Source of the DNA: Alphaproteobacteria bacterium
GTDB taxonomy: Bacteria; Pseudomonadota; Alphaproteobacteria; Sphingomonadales; JAKSBY01
Assembly: GCA_021774625.1 (NCBI GenBank)
Contig: JAJFIV010000002.1
Coordinates: 1 to 41,780 of the forward strand
DNA length: 41,780 nucleotides
Reading direction: 5' to 3'
The translations under genes were made by a program, and so were the position numbers. Below the pieces are notes generated by a model. The model made no database searches. It saw only the letters and a list, made by a program, of their open reading frames with translations, and was not told the origin of the DNA. Positions 34,810-41,780 of the stretch are shown here, piece by piece. Each line of letters starts with the position of its first letter. The stretch's first letter is position 1.

Positions 34810-35241
34810 ATGAAAAAACTGGTCGATGGGTTCTTTGTGGCCCCCCAAGTCAGCGAAGCGGACATTCAGTCCGCGGCGAAGGCTGGCATCAGAGTGATCA
34901 TCAACAATCGGAATGAAGGCGAAGCGCCCGCCCAGCCGGATTCCGCTACGGTGAAAGAATGGGCGGAAGCTGCAGGAATGTTGTATTTTGCTGTCCCTGT
35001 TTCCATGCAGCAGCTGAATCAGGAAACACTGCGCTCTTACCGGGATGCGGCGGCGCAGGACGAAGGACCGGTGCTGGCTTATTGTGCGTCCGGCATGCGG
35101 TCCGCCTCGGTCTGGGCGCTGGTCCAGTCGGCGCAAGGAAAAATGGCGGTTGCCGATATTCTGCAGGCTGTCGCGGCGGCCGGCTATGATCCCGCCCCTC
35201 TTGCCGGCGCCCTGCAACAGCTCCACGGTCAGGGACTTTAA
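34810..35241 (+). CDS. TIGR01244/DUF442 family phosphatase- or rhodanese-like protein
   Basis: 143 residues. MKKLVDGFFVAPQVSEADIQ and GIRVIINNRNEGEAPAQPDS are family blocks, and the active-site loop is AYCASGMRSASVW, with Cys in a C-x-S-G-x-R loop like rhodaneses and dual-specificity phosphatases. The same domain forms the N-terminus of Blh-type proteins, where it has been linked to sulfide handling, but here it stands alone. Specific function is unknown. It follows the glycosylase gene closely and may share its transcript. Confidence 0.87.
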   Translation: MKKLVDGFFVAPQVSEADIQSAAKAGIRVIINNRNEGEAPAQPDSATVKEWAEAAGMLYFAVPVSMQQLNQETLRSYRDAAAQDEGPVLAYCASGMRSASVWALVQSAQGKMAVADILQAVAAAGYDPAPLAGALQQLHGQGL

Positions 35242-35284
35242 AAGCCTACATGGAAAAATATTAAGCCATCTAACAAAATGCTAT

Positions 35285-35299
35285 TGATAATCATTATTA
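35285..35299. promoter_or_regulatory. Putative Fur box
   Basis: TGATAATCATTATTA matches the 7-1-7 Fur inverted repeat TGATAAT-N-ATTATCA at 13 of 14 defined bases. It stands in an AT-rich stretch 48 bases before the GTG start at 35348. This placement suits iron-dependent repression of that gene. Related regulators in alphaproteobacteria (Irr, Mur) use similar AT-rich sites, so the exact regulator is not certain. Confidence 0.6.
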
Positions 35300-35347
35300 A
35301 TAACATTAGAGTTCCCTCTCGGGCACGTTTGCAGAGAGGATGAAACA

Positions 35348-35845
35348 GTGACTGCAGCGCAGATGGACGATAGAACCGGTCTTCAGGATGAAGTTTCAGT
35401 CCGGCCGCCGCAGGAACAGTTCTATTTATGGGCGATTCGTATCTGGATGCGGGGGCATTGGGCGGGACAATCAGTGGACGGGATTTTAAGAAAGGGCTTT
35501 GCCGGAATGTATGCGGCGGATGCGCTGTCAGGCTTTGACGCTCTGATGCATTGTATTACGGCAAGCTGGCACCGGCCGTTGGATATCACCTGTGCCTGCC
35601 GCCGGTTTTTAACCGGGGATGAAGTTTACCTGCTGGATATGATCCGCCTTGCGCATCAGCGCCCGCCGTCCGATTATCCGGCAGGCCTTTTGGACTATGC
35701 GTTTAGAGCCAGTGCCCGGCAATCCCTGATCCTGCATCTTTACCAGTTCATGCGGGATTTTGACCATGCTGTTACCACGTTCCGAAAGCCGGGCGGGGCT
35801 GTGTCCTCCGGTTATCAGTTTCCCATCCGTGCATCCGTTCATTGA
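35348..35845 (+). CDS. Hypothetical protein behind a Fur box
   Basis: 165 residues, starting with GTG at 35348 after GAGAGGA (seven bases spacing). It is not recognised. It has no signal peptide or membrane helix and appears mainly helical, with several aromatic-rich parts: FYLWAIRIWMRGHWAGQS, AADALSGFDALMHCITASWH, DITCACRRFLTGDEVYLLDM and LILHLYQFMRDFDHA. Three Cys and many His residues might allow metal or haem binding, but no known site is visible. The Fur-like site upstream suggests synthesis under iron limitation. Its last seven bases overlap the convergent lutC end. Confidence 0.75.
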   Translation: MTAAQMDDRTGLQDEVSVRPPQEQFYLWAIRIWMRGHWAGQSVDGILRKGFAGMYAADALSGFDALMHCITASWHRPLDITCACRRFLTGDEVYLLDMIRLAHQRPPSDYPAGLLDYAFRASARQSLILHLYQFMRDFDHAVTTFRKPGGAVSSGYQFPIRASVH

Positions 35846-36465
35846 TCCCCGGTCAGAATAATGTGCAGATGCTTCGGCCCGTGAGCCCCCAGATACATGG
35901 TTTGTTCAATATCGCCGGTCCGCGAGGGACCGGAAATAAAATTGACCGCCCGCGGCATATGCGCCGGATTAAGCCTCTGCCAGATATCTTCATAGCCGCC
36001 GACGATCCGGTCCTCACTCAGGATAGCAATCTCAATTTCCGGGGCGAAGTTCAAAAGGACCGGTGTTTTGGGACCTGAAAAAAAGGCCAGGGTCCCGGTT
36101 TCAGCGATGCCAAAGGCGGGTTCGGAAAGACTGACCCGGTCGCCCTCCCCTGCCGTGCAAAAGGCGACATCCAGTGTTGTCCAGTCCATCCCCTTCAGAG
36201 CCGGCGCCGCCACCGCCTGCAGCGGCGCATTCAGGGTCCGGAGATAATCGCAGACGGCCCCCTCGACGGATTGTCTGTCCGCGAGATGCTCGATGGTCGC
36301 TTTATGGGCCTTGGATTGGGCGATGAAGCGGGCAATCCGCTCCTCGCGGCTGCCTTTTGCGACGGCGGGAGACGGCCAGTTTCGCGGGGTGGCCAGTTCC
36401 GGCTTTTCCCGGTGTGATATGCGGTTTCGGATATGGGCCAGAAAGGTCTGTCTGTCCGTGGTCAT
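35839..36465 (-). CDS. lutC: Lactate utilization protein C (LUD domain)
   Basis: 208-residue LUD-domain protein, third subunit gene of the LutABC L-lactate oxidation complex. Family blocks are DVAFCTAGEGDRVSLSEPAF, IAETGTLAFFSGPKTPVLLN and NFISGPSRTGDIEQTMYLGA, ending GPKHLHIILTGD. I take the ATG at 36465, which overlaps the lutB stop (ATGA); a start at 36486 would lie further inside lutB. LutC has no cofactor motif and its precise role in the complex is not settled. Confidence 0.92.
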   Translation of the reverse strand: MTTDRQTFLAHIRNRISHREKPELATPRNWPSPAVAKGSREERIARFIAQSKAHKATIEHLADRQSVEGAVCDYLRTLNAPLQAVAAPALKGMDWTTLDVAFCTAGEGDRVSLSEPAFGIAETGTLAFFSGPKTPVLLNFAPEIEIAILSEDRIVGGYEDIWQRLNPAHMPRAVNFISGPSRTGDIEQTMYLGAHGPKHLHIILTGDQ

Positions 36466-37856
36466 GATCCGCCCCGCTTTTGCCATTGCGCATGAAAGCT
36501 TCTTCCTTCCGGTTTCGGGAAGTCACGGGCATCGGTCCAGCCTTTGACAAAGGGCGGCGGGCTTTTCTTCAACCCCCAGGCAGCGAAGGCGGCAAACCTG
36601 CGGTAGAGCCGGGGCCTTAAGGCAAGGAATGCCCAGAGTTTCAGGGTCATGCGGATAAAGAACGGCGTAATATTTTTCTCAAACGCCTGGTTACGCCAGT
36701 GGCGGAAGATCATCGGCAGCGGGATTTTTACCGGACAGACCGCTTCGCAGGCGCCGCAGAAAGTGGACGCTTCCGGCAGATGCCGGCTTTCCTTCAGGCC
36801 GATCAGGGCCGGATTCAGGGCCGCGCCGATGGGGCCGGGATAGACCCAGCCATAGGCATGACCGCCGACGGCTCCATAAACCGGACAATGGTTCATGCAG
36901 GCGCCGCATTTGATGCAGCGGAGCAGATCCTGCTGTTCTGTGCCCAGCAAAGCGGACCGCCCGCCATCCAGAAGAACCACATGAAAATTTTCCGGGCCAT
37001 CAAGATCATCTTTCCGTTTCGGTCCCGAAACAAGGGTCGTGTAAACCGACATGGTCTGCCCGGTGGCGGAGCGGGCGAGCAGGCGCATTAAAACGGTCAT
37101 ATCAGCGAGTGTCGGCACCATCTTTTCGATGCTGGTAATGACGATATGGGTATTCGGGCAGGTCATGGTCAGGTCGCCATTGCCTTCATTGGTGACGATC
37201 ACCGCCGATCCGCCTTCGGCCACCAGAAAATTTGCCCCGGTAATGCCGACATCGGCAGCGAAATATTTTTCGCGCAAAATCTGCCGCGCCTCCGCAACCA
37301 GCGCCTCGCCCTCTTCCTGCCGCTCATCGAATCCCAGGGGGGTATGGTGTTCCAAGAACAGGTCCGAGACCTGATCCTTTGTTTTATGCAGGGCCGGACC
37401 GATAATGTGGCTCGGCGGTTCCTTGGCCAGTTGCAGGATATATTCGCCGAGATCGGTCTCGATGGGGGTGATGCCGGCCGCTTCCAGCGCCTCATTGAGG
37501 GCGATTTCCTCGCCGACCATGGATTTGCCTTTGGTGACGGTTCTCGCGCCCTGTTTCCGGCAGATGGCGACGACCGTTTCCCGGGCTTCCCGGGCGGTGC
37601 GGCAGAAATGGACATGACCGCCCGCCTCTTCCACCCTGTCGGTAAATTGTTCCAGATAACGGTCCAGATGGGCAAGGGTATGATCCTTGATGAGGACGGC
37701 AGCCTCCCGCAGCGCCTCGAATTCCGGCAAGGCAGCCACGGCCTTTCGCCGCTTTTCCGGAAAGCCCGTGGCGAAAAGTTTTAACGCATCCTGTAAGGTT
37801 TCATCCGCCAGGGCGTCTTTTGCGGCAGACCGGAAGGCATGGCTTTTAGGGCGCAT
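36462..37856 (-). CDS. lutB: Lactate utilization iron-sulfur protein B
   Basis: 464-residue subunit with an N-terminal LUD domain (GARTVTKGKSMVGEEIALNE, ITGANFLVAEGGSAVIVTNE) and two [4Fe-4S] motifs, CIKCGACMNHCPVYGAVGG near residue 305 and CGACEAVCPVKIPLP near residue 360. It takes part in oxidation of L-lactate to pyruvate with LutA and LutC. The ATG at 37856 overlaps the lutA end by 11 bases. A longer frame to 37931 would sit inside lutA and is less likely. Confidence 0.94.
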   Translation of the reverse strand: MRPKSHAFRSAAKDALADETLQDALKLFATGFPEKRRKAVAALPEFEALREAAVLIKDHTLAHLDRYLEQFTDRVEEAGGHVHFCRTAREARETVVAICRKQGARTVTKGKSMVGEEIALNEALEAAGITPIETDLGEYILQLAKEPPSHIIGPALHKTKDQVSDLFLEHHTPLGFDERQEEGEALVAEARQILREKYFAADVGITGANFLVAEGGSAVIVTNEGNGDLTMTCPNTHIVITSIEKMVPTLADMTVLMRLLARSATGQTMSVYTTLVSGPKRKDDLDGPENFHVVLLDGGRSALLGTEQQDLLRCIKCGACMNHCPVYGAVGGHAYGWVYPGPIGAALNPALIGLKESRHLPEASTFCGACEAVCPVKIPLPMIFRHWRNQAFEKNITPFFIRMTLKLWAFLALRPRLYRRFAAFAAWGLKKSPPPFVKGWTDARDFPKPEGRSFHAQWQKRGGS

Positions 37857-38580
37857 CCAAAATCTCCGCCAGCAATTCGGCAATGTGCCTGACCTTGATA
37901 TCCGATCCCAGGCGTTTAAGCCGGCCTTCAATATTCATCAGGCACCCAAAGTCGCAGGAGGTCACGACCTCTGCTCCGCTGGCCTGAATAGCGGCGGCCT
38001 TTTTATCCGCCATCTGGCCGGAAATGTCGCCATATTTGACCGAAAACAGCCCGCCAAAGCCACAGCATCTGTCACTATTTTCAATTTCCGTTAAAGGCAA
38101 AAGCTGCCGTGGTTGGCGCTGGACACCAAGCTCACGAAGGGCGGAACAGGAATCATGCATGGCGATGCGTCTGGCCGGCTGCGGGATTTTCATTTCCAGC
38201 TTCACCGCATCAACCAGAAATTCTGTCAGCTCAAAGCTCTTTTTCGCCAGGTTTTCAGCTCTCTCCCGCCATGCTTTATTCGTCTTGACGATCTCGGGAT
38301 AGTGGCAGCGGAGCATGCCGATACAGGATCCGGACGGTGCCACCACATAATCGAACGCCTCGAATGTTTCGATCACTGTTTTGGCGATTTTTTCCGCGCT
38401 TTTCCGGTCCCCCGCGTTATAGGCCGGCTGGCCGCAGCAGGTCTGGGTATCGGGCACACTTACGGCGCAGCCAGCCATTTCCAGCAGCCGGAGCGTTGCG
38501 AAGGCGGCAGACGGACGGAACAAATCAATCAGGCAGGTAACAAACAATCCCACGGATGGTTTTTTTGTAACGGTATCCAC
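37846..38580 (-). CDS. lutA: Lactate utilization protein A (CCG-domain)
   Basis: 244-residue subunit of the L-lactate oxidising complex with two cysteine-rich CCG domains: TCCGQPAYNAGDRKSAEKIA near residue 45 and DRCCGFGGLFSVKYGDISGQ near residue 170. These ligate Fe-S clusters in the family, as in the heterodisulfide reductase and GlpC/GlcF proteins. The start is GTG at 38580 with GTGAGG close upstream; the nearby ATG is out of frame. It is first in lutABC. No GntR-type LutR gene is adjacent. Confidence 0.93.
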   Translation of the reverse strand: MDTVTKKPSVGLFVTCLIDLFRPSAAFATLRLLEMAGCAVSVPDTQTCCGQPAYNAGDRKSAEKIAKTVIETFEAFDYVVAPSGSCIGMLRCHYPEIVKTNKAWRERAENLAKKSFELTEFLVDAVKLEMKIPQPARRIAMHDSCSALRELGVQRQPRQLLPLTEIENSDRCCGFGGLFSVKYGDISGQMADKKAAAIQASGAEVVTSCDFGCLMNIEGRLKRLGSDIKVRHIAELLAEILDAP

Positions 38581-38653
38581 ATCGCCTCACATTTTAATTT
38601 CCGCCAGGCCTTTTTATATACTAGATTAACTTTCTGGGTGCGGGACAAGAAGA

Positions 38654-40105
38654 ATGTTATTTTTCGAGGACGTCGTTCCATTTATTGTCGCCGTTGGGGC
38701 CTTTCTGATCCCGGTGATGGCGTCTTTGCATATTATTCTATCCAAGGATGATGTCCGGGCCGCCATCGGCTGGGCGGGCCTGGTCTGGCTGGTGCCCTTC
38801 TTTGGCGCGGTCTTTTATCTTCTCTTCGGCATCAACCGTATTCGCCGCCGCGCCGCCCGGGTCAGACCGGTGCGCGCCCTGGCCGGCGAGCCGCACAAGC
38901 GGCGCCGGGATGCGGCTCCGCTGCTTTCCGAATTTCTCCCCGATGCCTCTCCGGGTATGGTGGCCGAGGGAGAGCTGATGGACCGCGTTGGCCGCTTTCC
39001 GCTGACCGCTCGCAACAGCGTCACCTGTCATATCAATGGCGAGCAGGCTTATCCGGCCATGCTAGAAGCCATTGCCGGCGCGGAACACTCAATTGCCTTT
39101 TCCACCTATATCTTTGATCGGGATGCGGCGGGGGAAGAATTTATTAAGGCGCTGGCCCGTGCCGTCAAACGCGGTGTGAAGGTCCGGGTGCTGATCGATG
39201 CGGTCGGCAGCCTTTATTCCCGGCCCCGCAGCATTGGTGCTTTACGGGACAATACTATTCCAGTCGCCGAGTTCAACACCTCCCGCCTGCCCTGGAAAAT
39301 CCCCTATCTCAACCTCCGCAATCACCGGAAATTGCTGATTGTCGATGGCAAAACCGGTTTCACGGGCGGCATGAATATCCGGGCTGGTCACTATGTGGCG
39401 CGGGCCGGAAGAGCGGCTATTCAGGATTTGCATTTCCAGCTTGAAGGCCCGGTGGTGCGGCATCTGATGCAGGTTTTTTCCGAAGACTGGGTCTTTGCCG
39501 ACGGTGAAACCCTGACCGGCACCGCCTGGTTTCCCAATGAGATGGCTGCAATCGGCAGCACGGTAGCCCGCGGCATCCCCGACGGGCCCGATGGCGATAT
39601 CGATAAAATCCCCTGGGCCATTCTGGCGGCCCTTGGCATGGCGAACCGCACGGTCAAAATCATCACGCCCTATTTTATTCCCAATATGGTCCTGATTTCC
39701 GCTCTTAATCATGCGGCGCTTCGGGGGGTGGATGTCTCTGTCATCCTGCCGGAAAAGAACAATCTGCGCTTTGTGCAATGGGCGTCATTCCGCCAATATC
39801 AGATGCTGTTGAAAAACGGCGTCAGGATTTACCATACGCCCCCGCCCTTTGATCACTCCAAGCTGATGACGGTGGACGGCGCCTGGGCGCTGTTCGGCTC
39901 CACCAACTGGGACGCCCGCTCTCTGCGGCTGAATTTCGAGTTTAACGTGGAATGTTTCGACGATGCCTTCGTCCACTCGCTGGAAACCATCGCCGACGGG
40001 AAAATCGCGGCAGCAAAGGAAATCACCTATCAGTATATGAAAGCCCGCCCGCTTTACCAGAAACTCCGGGACGGATTGGTCTGGCTGCTCAGCCCTTATC
40101 TATGA
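38654..40105 (+). CDS. Cardiolipin synthase-like phospholipase D
   Basis: 483 residues. Two N-terminal membrane segments (FIVAVGAFLIPVMASLHIIL and IGWAGLVWLVPFFGAVFYLL) form a PLDc_N-type anchor. Two catalytic HKD-like motifs follow: NHRKLLIVDGKTGFTGGMNI near residue 220 and FDHSKLMTVDGAWALFGSTN near residue 400. The first has HRK in place of HxK, as usual for this family. Proteins with this layout condense phosphatidylglycerols to cardiolipin, although other phosphatidyl transfers are possible. It is divergent from lutA, and its 3' end overlaps kynureninase by 17 bases. Confidence 0.9.
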   Translation: MLFFEDVVPFIVAVGAFLIPVMASLHIILSKDDVRAAIGWAGLVWLVPFFGAVFYLLFGINRIRRRAARVRPVRALAGEPHKRRRDAAPLLSEFLPDASPGMVAEGELMDRVGRFPLTARNSVTCHINGEQAYPAMLEAIAGAEHSIAFSTYIFDRDAAGEEFIKALARAVKRGVKVRVLIDAVGSLYSRPRSIGALRDNTIPVAEFNTSRLPWKIPYLNLRNHRKLLIVDGKTGFTGGMNIRAGHYVARAGRAAIQDLHFQLEGPVVRHLMQVFSEDWVFADGETLTGTAWFPNEMAAIGSTVARGIPDGPDGDIDKIPWAILAALGMANRTVKIITPYFIPNMVLISALNHAALRGVDVSVILPEKNNLRFVQWASFRQYQMLLKNGVRIYHTPPPFDHSKLMTVDGAWALFGSTNWDARSLRLNFEFNVECFDDAFVHSLETIADGKIAAAKEITYQYMKARPLYQKLRDGLVWLLSPYL

Positions 40106-41291
40106 TTTTGGCCAGAACCTGCACAGCCCGGAAAATATCCTGATAGCGGACATAAAGCGGCGTCAGACCGAAGCGGATCACATCCGGCGGCCGGAAGTCG
40201 CCGACAACACCCTCCGCTATCAGTCGCTTTATAATGTGTCCGGCGTCCTGATGCTGAAACGAAACCTGGCTGCCGCGCATTTCCGCATTCAAGGGGCAGG
40301 CGGGCTTCAAGCGGTCAAACCCGATCCGGTCCTTGACCAGCGTGAGGAAAAGATCGCCCAGCGCCATGGATTTTTCCCGGACCCGCTTTAAATCGACACC
40401 ATCAAAGGTCAAAACCCCCGCCTCCAGCGCCCGCAGCCCCAATATTCCCGGCGTACCGCAGGAAAAGCGCATAATGCCGGGCGCCGGGCGGTAATCCGGC
40501 CCGAAATCTAACGGATCGGCATGGCCCATCCAGCCGGGCAGGGGCGATTGCAGCGCCTTTTGCCAGCGTTTGGCGACAAACAGATAGGCCGGTGCGCCGG
40601 GCCCGCCATTGAGATATTTATAGCCACAGCCAACCGCGAGATCAGCGTCGCAGCCGTTTAAATCCACCGGCAGGGCGCCCGCCGAATGGCTCAGGTCCCA
40701 AAGCACCATTGCACCGCGGGCCTGTGCGGTGCGGGTCAGGGCGGCCATATCGTGCATCTCCCCGGTTTTGTAATCGCAATGGGTGAGAGATAAAAGCGCG
40801 GTTTGGTCGGTGATCCGTGCGGCAAGTTCGGACCGGCTGGCGCTCACCGTCTCACAGCCGGAAAACCAGTCGCCCATACCCATTAGGATGTAGCTGTCGG
40901 TCGGGAAATTATTCCGTTCGGTCAAAAGAACGGTTTTGCCTTTTTTATTTTGAAAGCGAAGCGCCGCCGCCGCCAGCTTAAAAAGATTGACCGATGTGGA
41001 ATCACAGGCGAGGACCTCGCCCGGCCCGGCGCCGATCAAGGGCGCAATCCGGTCCCCGACCGTGGCCGGCAATTCAAACCAGCCATTTTTGGACCAGCTT
41101 GCGATCAGATCAGCCCCCCATTCCTGTCTCAGGGTGCGATCAAGCATATCCGGGGCGGCCTTCGGTAAAACCCCAAGGGAATTTCCATCCAGGTAAATTT
41201 TGCCGTCCGGAACAGTGAAGCGGGTCCGGAAGTCCGCCAGCGGGTCGGCGCGGTCCAGCTGCTGATATTTCTCATAAGAAGCCATAGGCAT
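40089..41291 (-). CDS. kynU: Kynureninase
   Basis: PLP enzyme of about 400 residues that cleaves L-kynurenine to anthranilate and alanine, or 3-hydroxykynurenine to 3-hydroxyanthranilate. Family blocks are YLDGNSLGVLPKAA near residue 35, LLTERNNFPTDSYILMG, VLWDLSHSAGALPVDLNGCD, the PLP lysine in AVGCGYKYLNGGPGAPAYLF (about residue 225), and the GWMGHADPLDF segment. The start is uncertain between 41291 and 41285 (MASYEKYQ). No other kyn or nad genes are nearby. A tRNA-Arg lies 39 bases upstream on the same strand. Confidence 0.94.
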   Translation of the reverse strand: MPMASYEKYQQLDRADPLADFRTRFTVPDGKIYLDGNSLGVLPKAAPDMLDRTLRQEWGADLIASWSKNGWFELPATVGDRIAPLIGAGPGEVLACDSTSVNLFKLAAAALRFQNKKGKTVLLTERNNFPTDSYILMGMGDWFSGCETVSASRSELAARITDQTALLSLTHCDYKTGEMHDMAALTRTAQARGAMVLWDLSHSAGALPVDLNGCDADLAVGCGYKYLNGGPGAPAYLFVAKRWQKALQSPLPGWMGHADPLDFGPDYRPAPGIMRFSCGTPGILGLRALEAGVLTFDGVDLKRVREKSMALGDLFLTLVKDRIGFDRLKPACPLNAEMRGSQVSFQHQDAGHIIKRLIAEGVVGDFRPPDVIRFGLTPLYVRYQDIFRAVQVLAKIIDKG

Positions 41292-41330
41292 TGTCCGTTC
41301 CGGCTGCCTGGGAAAAGTCCAAACCTGAAA

Positions 41331-41407
41331 TGGTGATCCCGACTGGATTTGAACCAGTGACCCCCAGATTAGGAATCTGGTGCTCTATCCAGCTGAGCTA
41401 CGGGACC
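41331..41407 (-). tRNA. tRNA-Arg (CCT anticodon)
   Basis: A 77-nt cloverleaf is read on the minus strand from GGTCCCG (41407-41401) to CGGGATC-ACCA (41331). The D-arm GCTCAGCTGGATAGAGC, the anticodon arm CCAGA-TTCCTAA-TCTGG with anticodon CCT, and the T-arm ACTGG-TTCAAAT-CCAGT are all present. The 3' CCA is encoded. The D-loop and anticodon identify a rare-codon (AGG) arginine tRNA. Confidence 0.96.
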
Positions 41408-41597
41408 AAGAAAGTTTACGCCGCCAACTATTACAAAGAAAAAGCGGTCCGGAGCAATAGCAAAGACGGACAAGCCCCCACCCCGCCGGGTTGAGCCGCG
41501 GCCGCAGGCATGGCGCGCGAACCATTGCAACTCGGCGCTGATCCTGAACAGTTTGGGCGCAGTGAAGACAAAACATCGGTGGTTTCAGCGAGTAAGA

Positions 41598-41642
41598 TGG
41601 TGCCCATAGTAAGATTCGAACTTACGACCTCTCCCTTACCAA
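41598..41642 (-). other. tRNA-Thr(GGT) 3' fragment, likely att site
   Basis: On the minus strand 45 nt, from TTGGTAAGGGAG to TTACTATGGGCACCA, equal the 3' part of a tRNA-Thr(GGT): the full anticodon loop TTGGTAA, the 3' anticodon stem GGGAG, variable AGGTC, T-arm GTAAG-TTCGAAT-CTTAC, acceptor strand TATGGGC and ACCA. Just 5' of the loop the expected CTCCC is replaced by GATCCG, and no D-arm follows. This is how the chromosomal end of a tRNA-integrated element looks. By orientation the element, and the intact tRNA, should lie to the right of 41642. Confidence 0.75.
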
Positions 41643-41780
41643 CGGATCAGGTGAGCGCATATTTGGCGGTTTTACTGGGGTTTCCGGACATGTAGTTGCC
41701 GGAACTTTCGTGAACTTGACCCAACTCTGTCCCGTTTCACGGCAAATTCACGGCAAATCCAGCGGCGGGGTGAGTGAGTG
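41643..41780. other. Presumed start of an integrated element
   Basis: The last 138 bases follow the tRNA-Thr fragment. No gene can be called: all frames are short or run off the edge. The stretch holds a tandem 11-bp repeat. If the att interpretation is right, this is element DNA, not original chromosome. Confidence 0.4.
41736..41757 (+). repeat. Tandem 11-bp repeat (two copies)
   Basis: TTCACGGCAAA occurs twice head to tail at 41736-41746 and 41747-41757, about 95 bases from the tRNA-Thr fragment. Short direct repeats near an att core can be integrase arm-type sites; this is only a suggestion. Confidence 0.5.

Noticed and set aside
41291-41494. Plus-strand 67-residue frame with GFEPVTPRLGI
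   Set aside because: It is translated through the tRNA-Arg gene; this is a well-known false peptide from tRNA sequence.
41510-41695. Plus-strand 61-residue frame with VRFELTTSPLP
   Set aside because: It reads through the tRNA-Thr fragment, another frequent false peptide.
1-41780. CRISPR array, rRNA or a complete prophage
   Set aside because: No regularly spaced repeats, rRNA sequence or phage structural genes are seen anywhere in the window.

Overview
The window reads as ordinary chromosome of an alphaproteobacterium. The support is a TauE/SafE plus TIGR02186 pair, a CpaF-type ATPase, the HutF route of histidine breakdown, a LiuR-like MerR regulator with an acyl-CoA dehydrogenase, and tRNA-Arg(CCT) and tRNA-Thr(GGT) sequences typical of that class. 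Coding density is high, genes are often coupled by ATGA overlaps, and several convergent pairs overlap at their 3' ends. The genus cannot be fixed from the sequence alone. There is no CRISPR array, rRNA or obvious prophage body inside the window. Mobile DNA is seen only at the two edges: an IS5-family end on the left and a tRNA-Thr attachment remnant on the right.

Left part (1-9.8 kb). The start of an IS5-family transposase faces left and its terminus abuts the stop codon of hutU. Then come hutF-hutC-hutU (minus strand) and the divergent hutI, with a perfect HutC-type operator between them. Together they convert urocanate to N-formylglutamate; hutH and hutG are not in the window. Next are a LuxR-type regulator with a degenerate receiver, an exported cyclophilin, a small membrane protein with a XRE repressor, and a MerR regulator with an acyl-CoA dehydrogenase behind a MerR-style promoter.

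Middle (10-28.5 kb). A di-haem cytochrome c peroxidase and a b561-type cytochrome form an operon with a perfect FNR/FixK site placed as in a class II promoter. They are followed by an exported serine hydrolase, a DUF962 protein, the TauE/TIGR02186 pair, a frameshifted cpaF with a small coupled partner, and a biotin locus (bioFD divergent from bioBA). After that come peptide-processing genes: oligopeptidase B, aminopeptidase P, an exported amidohydrolase and a DUF3108 protein.

Right part (28.6-41.8 kb). This holds a MATE exporter, a MipA/OmpV outer membrane protein, a nitroreductase, an unassigned membrane protein, a ferredoxin with its reductase, an AlkA-type glycosylase, a DUF442/TIGR01244 protein, an unassigned 165-residue protein behind a near-perfect Fur box, the lutABC lactate-oxidation operon, a cardiolipin synthase-like phospholipase D, kynureninase and tRNA-Arg(CCT). 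The last 180 bases contain a 45-nt 3' fragment of tRNA-Thr(GGT), best explained as the attachment site of an integrated element lying to the right.

The most useful leads are the tRNA-Thr att remnant, the FNR-type ccp/cytochrome b promoter, the Fur-box orphan, the cpaF frameshift, and the regulatory layout of the hut divergent region.
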